Positions 53,802 through 61,735 of a stretch of DNA of 64,000 nucleotides are shown here, in pieces. A program made the translations under genes and the position numbers. Numbering within the stretch: the stretch's first letter is position 1; each line of letters starts with the position of its first letter. The notes under the pieces are model-generated. The model was not told the origin of the DNA, made no database searches, and saw nothing but the letters and a program-made list of their open reading frames with translations. Source of the DNA: Mycobacterium sp. (GTDB lineage: Bacteria; Actinomycetota; Actinomycetes; Mycobacteriales; Mycobacteriaceae); assembly GCA_003987775.1 (NCBI GenBank), contig RXJD01000034.1, forward strand, positions 1-64,000, given 5' to 3'.

Positions 53802-54218
53802 ATGACCGAGCCGCGCCCGCTGCCCGAGGCGACACCGGTTTCCCAGCCGTTCTGGGATGCATTGCGCGAACACCGTATTCGCATCCAGTATTCACCGTCA
53901 TCGGGCAGATACGTCTTCTACCCGCGCACGCTGGCGCCCGGTACCCTCGCCGACGATCTGGAGTGGCGCGACATCGACGGCGCCGGAACGCTGTACACCT
54001 ACACCGTGGCGCGCCGGCCGACCGGCCCGCCGTGGGCGGATCGCCTGCCGCAGTTGCTCGCGGTGGTGCAGTGGGATGCCGGACCGCGCGTCAGTACCGA
54101 GCTGGTCGATGTCGAGCCCGGGCAGATCCGGGTCGGGATGCGGGTGGCGCCGGTGTTCCACGATGTACCCGGTCAGTCGGTGACGTTGCTGTACTACACC
54201 AAAGAGGCTGACAGGTAA
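53802..54218 (+). CDS. DUF35/OB-fold acyl-CoA-associated protein without zinc cysteines
   Basis: 138 residues from the ATG at 53802. DUF35 pattern: PVSQPFWDALREHRIRIQYS, then SGRYVFYPRTLAPG where family members normally have two CxxC pairs; here the cysteines are absent. The OB-fold follows with GAGTLYTYTVARRPTGPP, LLAVVQWDAGPRVSTELVDV and RVGMRVAPVFHD. It is the likely partner of the thiolase-like protein just upstream (gap one base). TAATG overlap with the ligase gene. Confidence 0.82.
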   Translation: MTEPRPLPEATPVSQPFWDALREHRIRIQYSPSSGRYVFYPRTLAPGTLADDLEWRDIDGAGTLYTYTVARRPTGPPWADRLPQLLAVVQWDAGPRVSTELVDVEPGQIRVGMRVAPVFHDVPGQSVTLLYYTKEADR

Positions 54219-55798
54219 TGCCGTTCGAAACCATCCAGCAACTGCTGCGTTCCCGCACCGACGATGACAGCGTCGCGGTCGCGTATGGCGACCGGCGCTG
54301 GACCTGGCGTGAGCACCTTGCCGAGGCATCCGCGGAGGCGTCCTTTCTGCTCGGCGTGATGGCAACCGACCGTCCCCTGCATGTCGGTGCGCTGCTCGGC
54401 AACTCCCCGGCGATGCTGCGGTCCATGGCGGCGGCGGCACTGGGCGGCTATGTGTTGTGCGGCGTCAATACCACCCGGCGCGGAGCGGGCCTGGCCACCG
54501 ACGTCGGCAGGGCCGACTGCCAACTTCTGCTCGTCGACTCCGAACACCGCGGTCTGCTCGACGGTCTCGAGCTCACCGGACTGACAGTGATCGATGTCGA
54601 CAGCGCCAGTTATGCGGATGGTGTGGCAGCGGCGCACCCTCTGACGCCCGTTGAGGTGAGCGGAGCCGATCCGGTGGTGATCATCTTCACCTCCGGCACC
54701 AGCGGTGATCCCAAGGCCGTCCGGTTCGCGCACGCCATGGGGGTCATGTGCGGTGCGAGCCTGGTCGAGCGGTTCGAGCTTTCCGCGGCAGATGTGTGCT
54801 ACCTGGCGATGCCGCTGTTCCACTCCAACGGGGTCGCGGCGGGGTGGGCGGTGGCCATCTCCTGCGGCGCGACGATGGTGCCGGCCAAATTCTCGCCGTC
54901 ACGGTTTCTCGCTGACATCCGCCGACACGGAGTGACGTACATGAATTACGTCGGCAAACCGTTGGCCTTGATACTGGCCACCCCCGAGCAGCCCGACGAT
55001 GCCGACAACCCCTTGCGCGCGGCGTTCGGGAACGAGGCCACCGAACACGATCTGGACAGGTTCGCCCGACGTTTCGGCTGCCGGGTGGTGGACAGCTTCG
55101 GCTCCAGCGAGTTCGCCGTCGTCGTGATGCGCGAGGACGGCACGCCTGCGGGCTCGATCGGCAGGGGATATCCCGGGGTCAGCGTGTACCACTCGGACAC
55201 CGTGACCGAATGCGCGCCAGCCGTTTTCGACCAGCACGGTGCGCTCGTCAACTTCGACGAGGCCGTTGGTGAACTCGTGAACACCTTCGGTGCCGGTGGA
55301 TTCACCGGCTACTACAACGATCCCGAAGCCACCGATGAGCGGATGCGCCACGGCATGTACTGGTCGGGCGATCTGGCCTACCGCGATGCCGATGGCTGGA
55401 TCTATCTGGCGGGGCGCACTGCGGACTGGATGCGGGTCGACGGCGAGAACATGGCGGCGGGCCCCATCGAGCGGGTGCTGCAACGGTTGCCGGAGATCAA
55501 CCACGTCGCCGTGTATGCGGTGCCGGACGAGCGTGTCGGCGACCAGGTGATGGCGGCGGTCGTGCTGAACGACGGGGCGACGTTGACCCCAGGGCAGTTC
55601 CGCGATTTCCTCGCGTCGCAGGCCGACTTGTCGCCGAAAGCATGGCCCAGGTACGTGCGGATCACCGCGGCACTTCCGCGGACCGCCACCAACAAGGTCC
55701 TCAAGCGGGAACTCATCGCCGAGGGTCCCCGGGCAGGGGATGGTGTGCTGTGGGCGCGGGCGGACAGAGGGCGGGATTATCGCGTTGCACCCGAGTGA
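54218..55798 (+). CDS. acyl-CoA ligase, FadD17-like
   Basis: 526 residues from the ATG at 54218, which overlaps the upstream TAA. ANL enzyme: IFTSGTSGDPKAVRFAHA, PLFHSNGVAAGWAV, FGNEATEHDLDRFARRFGC, VVDSFGSSEFAVV, YWSGDLAYRDADGW, GRTADWMRVDGENMA and the terminal lysine region ATNKVLKRELI. These blocks (F-x-x-ADR-R-F-GC, YVGKPLALILATPEQPDDAD) match FadD17, which in M. tuberculosis is placed with steroid side-chain acids. This supports a steroid or bile-acid-like substrate for the operon. Last gene of the operon; a GCCGG-TGAA-CCGGC hairpin follows at 55804-55817. Confidence 0.88.
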   Translation: MPFETIQQLLRSRTDDDSVAVAYGDRRWTWREHLAEASAEASFLLGVMATDRPLHVGALLGNSPAMLRSMAAAALGGYVLCGVNTTRRGAGLATDVGRADCQLLLVDSEHRGLLDGLELTGLTVIDVDSASYADGVAAAHPLTPVEVSGADPVVIIFTSGTSGDPKAVRFAHAMGVMCGASLVERFELSAADVCYLAMPLFHSNGVAAGWAVAISCGATMVPAKFSPSRFLADIRRHGVTYMNYVGKPLALILATPEQPDDADNPLRAAFGNEATEHDLDRFARRFGCRVVDSFGSSEFAVVVMREDGTPAGSIGRGYPGVSVYHSDTVTECAPAVFDQHGALVNFDEAVGELVNTFGAGGFTGYYNDPEATDERMRHGMYWSGDLAYRDADGWIYLAGRTADWMRVDGENMAAGPIERVLQRLPEINHVAVYAVPDERVGDQVMAAVVLNDGATLTPGQFRDFLASQADLSPKAWPRYVRITAALPRTATNKVLKRELIAEGPRAGDGVLWARADRGRDYRVAPE

Positions 55799-55881
55799 CC
55801 CGGGCCGGTGAACCGGCGGCAGGTTGAGGTACTTGCTGGTACTGGGCAAGATGGGGGTGACCCGTGAAGGTGGCGTAGGTA

Positions 55882-56834
55882 ATGGATTCTCTTGACTTTG
55901 ACAGCTGCGACCTGGGCGAAACGGAAGACTTCCTGGTGCGCAACTACACCGAAATGCGCATCGGGGCCACCGGCGACAACCGTCGCGCCCGCATTCAGCG
56001 GCGATGGTCGGGCCCGGTCACCTTCGACGAGCTGTCGTTCAGTTATGACGTGAGCTACGAGGCCGACCCGCTGGGCACGGTGCTGCTGTGCCGGGTGCAC
56101 TCGGGGCGGATCGAGGAGAATTTCATCGGCGAACCGCAGGATGTGTTCGCCCCCGGCGACCTCACCCTGTTATCGCCTCCTGAACTGCCCTATTCCGGGC
56201 AGGTCTGTCAGGCCGGCTACGACCTCACCGGGTTCCATCCGGCGTTGCTGGATCGCGCCGCAAGCAGTGCCCCCGGCGTCCACAGTGAGCCGGTGCGGTT
56301 GACGGGTCATCGGCCGGTCACGGCCGCGGCCGGCCGGCGGCTGAGCGCCCTGATCGACTATCTGCGGGATCACGTCCTGTCCGACCCGGAAACCTGCAGG
56401 TCGCCGTTGGTCACCGGCACCGTTGCGGCTCACTTGGCGGCCGCTGTACTGGCCGCCCTTCCGAGCAACGCCCTGCTCGAGCCCACTCCCACCGATCGCC
56501 GCGACGCCGCCAAGCCGGTACTGCTGCGACGGGCCATCGCGTTCATCGAGGAGACGCGCACAGGGAGATCATGCTGAGCGATATCGCCGAACATGTCTAC
56601 GTGACGCCGCGGACCCTGCAATACATGTTCCGGCAACGCCTGGACTGCACGCCCATGGACTACCTGCGCAAGGTGCGGTTGCACCGTGCTCACCACGACT
56701 TGCTGCGCGCCACCCGCGAGTCGACCACCGTGACGCAGATCGCCAATCGGTGGGGTTTCGCCCATATCGGCCGGTTCGCCGCTTACTACCGGGAGATCTA
56801 CGGACGCTCGCCACACGACACGTTGCGCCACTGA
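55882..56834 (+). pseudogene. AraC-family regulator split by a frameshift
   Basis: The first frame (55882-56577) encodes 231 residues of an AraC-type N-terminal domain: YTEMRIGATGDNRRARIQR, SFSYDVSYEADPLG, RVHSGRIEENFIGE, and the linker helix PVLLRRAIAFIEE. It then goes out of frame and stops. The second frame (from about 56553, with in-frame ATG 56571) continues AHREIMLSDIAEHVYVT and RTLQYMFRQRLDCTPMDYL, then TQIANRWGFAHIGRFAAYYRE, the two helix-turn-helix motifs of AraC. A one-base shift near 56553 joins the two into a normal-length (about 318-residue) protein. No slippery sequence is visible. Either a true pseudogene or a base error. It would be the operon regulator. Confidence 0.75.
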
Positions 56835-57592
56835 CGGTCACCCGGCCCGTCACCGGCGCGCCCGAGCCGAATCAGTTTCTCGGCGATGTGCACGAGTTTG
56901 GTGTTGGACTCCTGAGACAACCGGCGCAGCATCGCGAAGGCGCCCACGGCGTTGATATCGAAGCGCTCCATGAGGATGCCCTTGGCCTGACCGATCACGT
57001 CCCGGCTGGCCAGCGCCGCGCGAAAGTGCTGCTGACTGCGGATCGCGTTCCACGCCACGCTGGTGTGCGCCCCATAGATCAGTCCCAGCTGGACGGATTC
57101 CTCGGTGAAGGCGTAGCGAGATTCGGCGTACACGCTGAACGCGGCCGGTGCGGCTTCCTCGGTGAACAGCGGGAACGAGATCATCGAGCGGATATCGGTG
57201 CGTTCCAGTGCCACGTCGCGATAGCGCGGCCAGCGCTGATCAGCGGCCAGGTCGTCGATGCAGATGGTGCGGCGCCCCCAAGCCGCCGACAGGCACGGAC
57301 CCTCGCCGACCTCACGCTGCACGGTGTCCGACAACGCGGCATCGCGATGACTGGCAATCAACGTGCGAACCGCCCCGCAGCCGTCGAAGGCAGTGACCCC
57401 GAGGTACCGAGCACCCGGCACCGCCGCGACCGTGATCGCGATGATGTCGCGCAGCACCCTCCCGAAATCCACCTCGCGGCTGCGCTGCAACTCGTCGACT
57501 TTCCGGAGCACCGCGTAGATGCTCTGGCGTTCGGTCGACAGAGTCTGTTCAGGTTGTTCCGATAACCGCGAGCCGACGTCGTGGCCCCTCAC
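56798..57592 (-). CDS. GAF-ANTAR domain regulator
   Basis: 264 residues from the GTG at 57592, with GGAGGGG in front. Residues about 25-180 form a GAF sensor domain (RVLRDIIAITVAAVPGARYLG, GEGPCLSAAWGRRTICIDDLA, ISFPLFTEEAAPAAFSVYAE). The C-terminus ALASRDVIGQAKGILMERF, then AMLRRLSQESNTKLVHIAEK, is an ANTAR RNA-binding domain with the conserved A-x-G-I-L-M and LS-x-S-N-x-K residues. Such proteins act as antiterminators in response to signals. It overlaps the AraC 3' end by 37 bases convergently and lies downstream of the CYP125-like gene. Confidence 0.87.
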   Translation of the reverse strand: MRGHDVGSRLSEQPEQTLSTERQSIYAVLRKVDELQRSREVDFGRVLRDIIAITVAAVPGARYLGVTAFDGCGAVRTLIASHRDAALSDTVQREVGEGPCLSAAWGRRTICIDDLAADQRWPRYRDVALERTDIRSMISFPLFTEEAAPAAFSVYAESRYAFTEESVQLGLIYGAHTSVAWNAIRSQQHFRAALASRDVIGQAKGILMERFDINAVGAFAMLRRLSQESNTKLVHIAEKLIRLGRAGDGPGDRQWRNVSCGERP

Positions 57593-57794
57593 GATCCCCT
57601 CCAGAGCTCGGTGGCTGCATCCGGATTGACTATCCCAGCCCACCGATCGGCCCGACAAGCCGCGTGCCCCCTGCGGGTGACGCCATGCGAGACCCCGGAT
57701 CAGCACGGAAACGTTGTCACACCGAGCCTTTCGTGTACGAGGCCGGTCAGCCGGTCCCCGGACGCTTTTCGCGGAGAGGATTTCTGCCTCCGGC

Positions 57795-59057
57795 TCACTT
57801 TTCGCATTTCGGCCGCCCGCCGTCCCCGCCCTGATAGTCGACCGGCCAATGCTTGATGCCGGTGATGAACGGTGAGCGCAGGCGCTCGGGATCTCCGGCG
57901 GGGGCCAGGTCGGGCATCGTATCGGCGATCGCGTTGAACATCAGGTCGATCGTCATGCGTGCGAGGTTGGCGCCGATGCAGTAGTGCGCTCCGGTGCCAC
58001 CGAAACCGACGTGTGGGTTCGGGCTGCGCAGGATGTTGAACGTGAAGGGGTCGTCGAAGACGTCTTCGTCGAAGTTGGCTGACCGGTAGAACATCACCAG
58101 TCGCTGGCCCTTCTTGATGGCGACTCCACCAAGTTCGGTGTCCGCGAGGGCAGTTCGCTGAAACGCGGTGATGGGAGTGGCCCAGCGGATGATCTCGTCG
58201 GCGGTGGTGGCGGGGCGTTGGGCCTTGAACAGCTCCCACTGCTCCGGGAAGTCGGTGAACGCCATCATGCCCTGGGTGATCGAATTTCGCGTCGTCTCGT
58301 TTCCGGCGATGGCGAGCGTGACCACGAACATTCCGAATTCGGCCTCGGTGAGCCGGTGGCCGTCGGCGTCGGCCCGGATCAGCGTCGTGACGATGTCGTC
58401 AGCGGGCTCTGACGCCCTGCGTTCGGCCAATTGCATGGCGTACCAAATCATTTCGGCTGCCGAGGTCAGTGAATCATGGTCGGCGAACTCCGGATCGTCG
58501 GCGCCGATCATCTGATTCGACCAGTCGAAGAGCTTGTCGCGGTCCTCGGCCGGCACCCCGAGTAATCCGGCGATCGCCTGCAGCGGCAGCTCGCAGGCCA
58601 CCTGCCGCACGAAATCACCCGATCGCTCGGCGGCGGCCCGAGTCGCGATCTGACGGGCACGCTCGGCCAGGTCGGCCCGCAACCGTTCGACAGCGCGCGG
58701 CGTGAACCCGCGCGCGATGATCTTGCGCAGCCGGCTGTGCTCGGGGTCGTCCATCATGATCATCGATGTCCGGCCGAGTTCGATCTGCGCTTGCGCCACC
58801 TCTGGCGGGTAGCGCGGCACCACGGACTTCTCGGCCGACGAGAAGATATCGCTGCGCAGCGAGACTTCGCGAACGTCGCGGTGCTTGCTCACCACCCAGT
58901 AGCCGCCGTCGCCGAAGCCGCCCTGATCGATCGGCTGCTCATTCCACCAGATCGGTGCTGTGGCGCGAAGCTCCGCGAATTCCTCAACCGGCAATCGGTG
59001 CGCGTAGATGTCGGGGTCGGTGAAATCGAATCCCGGCGGCAGGTTTGGGGCGGCCAT
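57795..59057 (-). CDS. cytochrome P450 of the CYP125 (steroid C26-monooxygenase) family
   Basis: 420 residues from the ATG at 59057, preceded by AAGGAG at eight bases. The N-terminus NLPPGFDFTDPDIYAHRLPV is the same as CYP125A1 as I recall it. Also IWWNEQPIDQGGFGDGGYW, MMDDPEHSRLRKIIARGF, IAGLLGVPAEDRDKLFDWS, the I-helix AGNETTRNSITQGMM and heme motif FGGTGAHYCIGANLARM. ExxR is EIIR in ADEIIRWATP. CYP125 oxidises the terminal carbon of cholesterol or cholestenone side chains to start their degradation. Location next to a FadD17-like operon supports a steroid role. Paralogue or orthologue cannot be settled here. Confidence 0.92.
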   Translation of the reverse strand: MAAPNLPPGFDFTDPDIYAHRLPVEEFAELRATAPIWWNEQPIDQGGFGDGGYWVVSKHRDVREVSLRSDIFSSAEKSVVPRYPPEVAQAQIELGRTSMIMMDDPEHSRLRKIIARGFTPRAVERLRADLAERARQIATRAAAERSGDFVRQVACELPLQAIAGLLGVPAEDRDKLFDWSNQMIGADDPEFADHDSLTSAAEMIWYAMQLAERRASEPADDIVTTLIRADADGHRLTEAEFGMFVVTLAIAGNETTRNSITQGMMAFTDFPEQWELFKAQRPATTADEIIRWATPITAFQRTALADTELGGVAIKKGQRLVMFYRSANFDEDVFDDPFTFNILRSPNPHVGFGGTGAHYCIGANLARMTIDLMFNAIADTMPDLAPAGDPERLRSPFITGIKHWPVDYQGGDGGRPKCEK

Positions 59058-59186
59058 CGCGTGGCTCCTTCACAGCTCCTCGGAGGAGGGGTACTGCGAT
59101 GGTATCGACGCTGTCGTCGCCCGGCGCAAGAGTTTCGCAAGAAATCCGCGAACATCGGACAAGCCTTCCGCGGCAGTCTGAGCGGC

Positions 59187-59495
59187 ATGAAGATTCCGGC
59201 GATAGTGATTGCGGGGCTGGCCGCCTGTGCGTTGCTGACGGCGAGTCCCGCGCAGGCGGACGCGCAGTCCGACGTGCAGGAGCTGCAACGGCAGACCTCT
59301 GAACTGCACGCGAACTGGGACAACCTGTCCCAGGCGCAGCGCAGTCAGCAGTTGGCGCAGCTGCAGCGGCAGGCGACCATCGTGCAGGGCGAGGTGGACA
59401 ATCTGCCCCCGGAGCAACGGCCCGAGATACAGGCCAGGCTCACACAGGTGACCTTTGAGCTGGCCGACATCCTGCGCAAGGTGTGGCCGTACTGA
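59187..59495 (+). CDS. small secreted coiled-coil protein
   Basis: 102 residues from the ATG at 59187. Signal peptide MKIPAIVIAGLAACALLTAS with cleavage at PAQADA. The mature part is a glutamine-rich helix with heptad-like spacing (QELQRQTSELHANWDNLSQ, QLAQLQRQATIVQGEVDNL) and ends TFELADILRKVWPY. Related in style to small secreted actinobacterial proteins of unknown function. It is convergent with the FUSC gene, with a two-base gap between stops. Confidence 0.75.
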   Translation: MKIPAIVIAGLAACALLTASPAQADAQSDVQELQRQTSELHANWDNLSQAQRSQQLAQLQRQATIVQGEVDNLPPEQRPEIQARLTQVTFELADILRKVWPY

Positions 59496-59497
59496 GA

Positions 59498-61735
59498 TCA
59501 GTTACGTTGTGGCGCGGGCATCTTGAGCCCCGCATCGTTGTCGAGGTGGGTTGCGGCGGCGACGATGGCGCGATCGATTTGACGCAGCGGATGAAGCACT
59601 GAGGGGTGTCGTTGCGTGTCGGGCGCGGGCGCCGCCGGGTTGAAGGTGCTGTCATGTTGGCGGGCCAGCGCCTCGGCGGCGTCCAGGGCGTCGGCCGCTG
59701 AGACGACGGACTCGGCGTGTGCGCCGTCCAGTGTCGCGACCAGCGAGTCGATGTTGTGCCTGATCTGATCGGCGGCCGCCGTGACCGCGCCGGCCAGTTC
59801 CTGCGGACAGTCCGGGTTGCGGTACTGCTCGCTGCGCCGGGCCAGAATGCGGGCGTAGCGGTCGCAAGCGCGGAACAACCGGAGCCGGCGCTGGATGCTG
59901 CGCCGGCCGGCGAACCCCGCGACGCCGGCCAGTAACGGCTTGGCAGTGGCCCGGACCTGTTGCAGCTTACGGTCGAGTTGGCGCGCCTGCTCGGTCGGAC
60001 TTTCCGGTAGGTCGTGATCGAACATGGTCGCAATGGAGGTCGCGATCAAAGCGGACAGTTCGGCCAGGAAGTCGCGGGTGTCCTTGCGCAGCACCGTCCC
60101 GATGTTGGTGGGCAACACCAGAATTGCGACAGCACAACCGATCACGGCGCCGATGGCGGTCTCCTCGATCCGCACCAGCAGCACGCCGAAGCTGAACTGG
60201 CCGAGCAGCCCGTACAACAGCGCGAGCATCGTGGTGATCCAGAAGGCCATCAGGCTCTGAGTCAGCTGCATGAAATAGAAGGCACAGAACAAACAGACGA
60301 AGATCATGACCAGCGAGGCGGTGCGGTCACCGGAGACGAGGGTGGCCACCAGGATGCCGCACGGCACGCCCAACACGGTGCCCAGCAGTCGCTGCCAGCC
60401 TTTGGTGAGGGTATCTCCCCAGGTGGTGGTCCCGGCGAACACCACGAACGCGGCGATCACCGCCCAGTACCAACGCGCCGGTGACACCAGGTCGCCGGTG
60501 ATGATTGCCAGCGCCGCCGCGACGGAGGCCTGGATGGCCTGCCTGGTCGTCGGGAGCAATTCATGCGGGGACTCTTCGGAATCGGGGTCGGTCTCGGTTT
60601 CGGCAGCGGCCTCCTCGGGTTCCCGCGTCGTGTCGTCGTCGGCACCCGCGTGCGCCATCTGTTCCCGCACCTCGGCGGTCGCTGTCGCCGCGGAGACAAT
60701 CGCCAGGGCAAGGCGGCGTACCGCGGCGTGCGGGAAGTCGCAGGGTGGTTCGGGCTGGCGATCCAGGATGTCTTGCGCCTGGTTCGCCGCCCGGGCCAGG
60801 CCGGTGGGATCGGATGCCCCGATGGCCAGGGCGAGCTGGTTGAGTGCGACGGCCAGTTCGCCTCGGATCGCTGCCGGGATTGCCGCTTCCTCCGACGCCG
60901 CGCGGATACCGGCGATCGCGACCCATTCGACAGCGAGTTCGGCGTCATACAGCCACGGAGCCAACTGATCACCGTTGTGTCCGAGCCATAACGCGGCAGG
61001 GTTGGCCTTGTCCTCGATCTGGTCCTGCACCATCAGGGCCGTCTCGTTGAGTCGGGCGATGCGCACGCGCAGTCGCCGGTGGCGCCGCTCCTCGAGGCGC
61101 CCGTTACGCACGACGTCGGCCGTGGTGTCGACCACGATCGCCATCCGTGCCCGTAGCGAGCGAATAGTGGCCCGCAGCACGCGTTCTGGACGGTCGGGCA
61201 GTACGTAGGTGGTCATGACGAAGGTGCACAGGGTGCCCACCAGAACGGCCAGGATCATCCACGGCAACTCGTGCACACCCGCCCGCAGGAAGAGATTGAA
61301 AAAGTAGGCCATGAACGCGACCATTCCGAGAGCCCGGCCGCGAGCCCCGAATCGCCGGACGTACACCGCGACGAACACGACGATCACGAAGACGACGTCG
61401 CTGACCCATTGATAGGGGGTCAGCAGGGCCGCGGCAGTGATGGACAGCGCCGCCGGCACCGGTAACAACGCCATCGTGATCCGCTGTTGGCGCGGGTCGG
61501 GCTCGTTGACCGATCGTGCCGCGATCATGGTGATCACGGCGCCCAGCAGGGCGACGGTCAACGGCTGGTGGGCCGCGCGGGTCAGCACCGACATCACCAG
61601 CAGGGAGCAGGCCAGCGCGATTGTGGTGCGGGTGGCCAGTCGTAGCCGCAACAGGCCCGGGTCGGAGCCGATGGTCCACGTCCGTGCCCACTGGTAGCGC
61701 TCGGTCATCGACGCGGGAAGGATGGCGGTCTTCAT
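59498..61735 (-). CDS. FUSC-family integral membrane protein (aromatic-acid exporter-like)
   Basis: 745 residues from the ATG at 61735. Two hydrophobic clusters of about five or six helices each (first around LLRLRLATRTTIALACSLLV and PLTVALLGAVITMIA; second around AIQASVAAALAIITGDL and FAGTTTWGDTLTKGWQRLLG) are separated by a long soluble segment with acidic stretch EEAAAETETDPDSEESP and followed by a helical C-terminal domain. The GDTL-KG-QR-LGT-G motif in the second cluster is the FUSC/YccS signature. Such proteins are thought to export aromatic or lipid-like molecules. Its ATG overlaps the TGA of the upstream lipoprotein gene by four bases, so the two are coupled. Confidence 0.85.
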   Translation of the reverse strand: MKTAILPASMTERYQWARTWTIGSDPGLLRLRLATRTTIALACSLLVMSVLTRAAHQPLTVALLGAVITMIAARSVNEPDPRQQRITMALLPVPAALSITAAALLTPYQWVSDVVFVIVVFVAVYVRRFGARGRALGMVAFMAYFFNLFLRAGVHELPWMILAVLVGTLCTFVMTTYVLPDRPERVLRATIRSLRARMAIVVDTTADVVRNGRLEERRHRRLRVRIARLNETALMVQDQIEDKANPAALWLGHNGDQLAPWLYDAELAVEWVAIAGIRAASEEAAIPAAIRGELAVALNQLALAIGASDPTGLARAANQAQDILDRQPEPPCDFPHAAVRRLALAIVSAATATAEVREQMAHAGADDDTTREPEEAAAETETDPDSEESPHELLPTTRQAIQASVAAALAIITGDLVSPARWYWAVIAAFVVFAGTTTWGDTLTKGWQRLLGTVLGVPCGILVATLVSGDRTASLVMIFVCLFCAFYFMQLTQSLMAFWITTMLALLYGLLGQFSFGVLLVRIEETAIGAVIGCAVAILVLPTNIGTVLRKDTRDFLAELSALIATSIATMFDHDLPESPTEQARQLDRKLQQVRATAKPLLAGVAGFAGRRSIQRRLRLFRACDRYARILARRSEQYRNPDCPQELAGAVTAAADQIRHNIDSLVATLDGAHAESVVSAADALDAAEALARQHDSTFNPAAPAPDTQRHPSVLHPLRQIDRAIVAAATHLDNDAGLKMPAPQRN

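Noticed and set aside
56540..56580. Programmed frameshift in the AraC gene
   Set aside because: No slippery heptamer or stop-codon arrangement is visible; simple mutation or sequence error is more likely.
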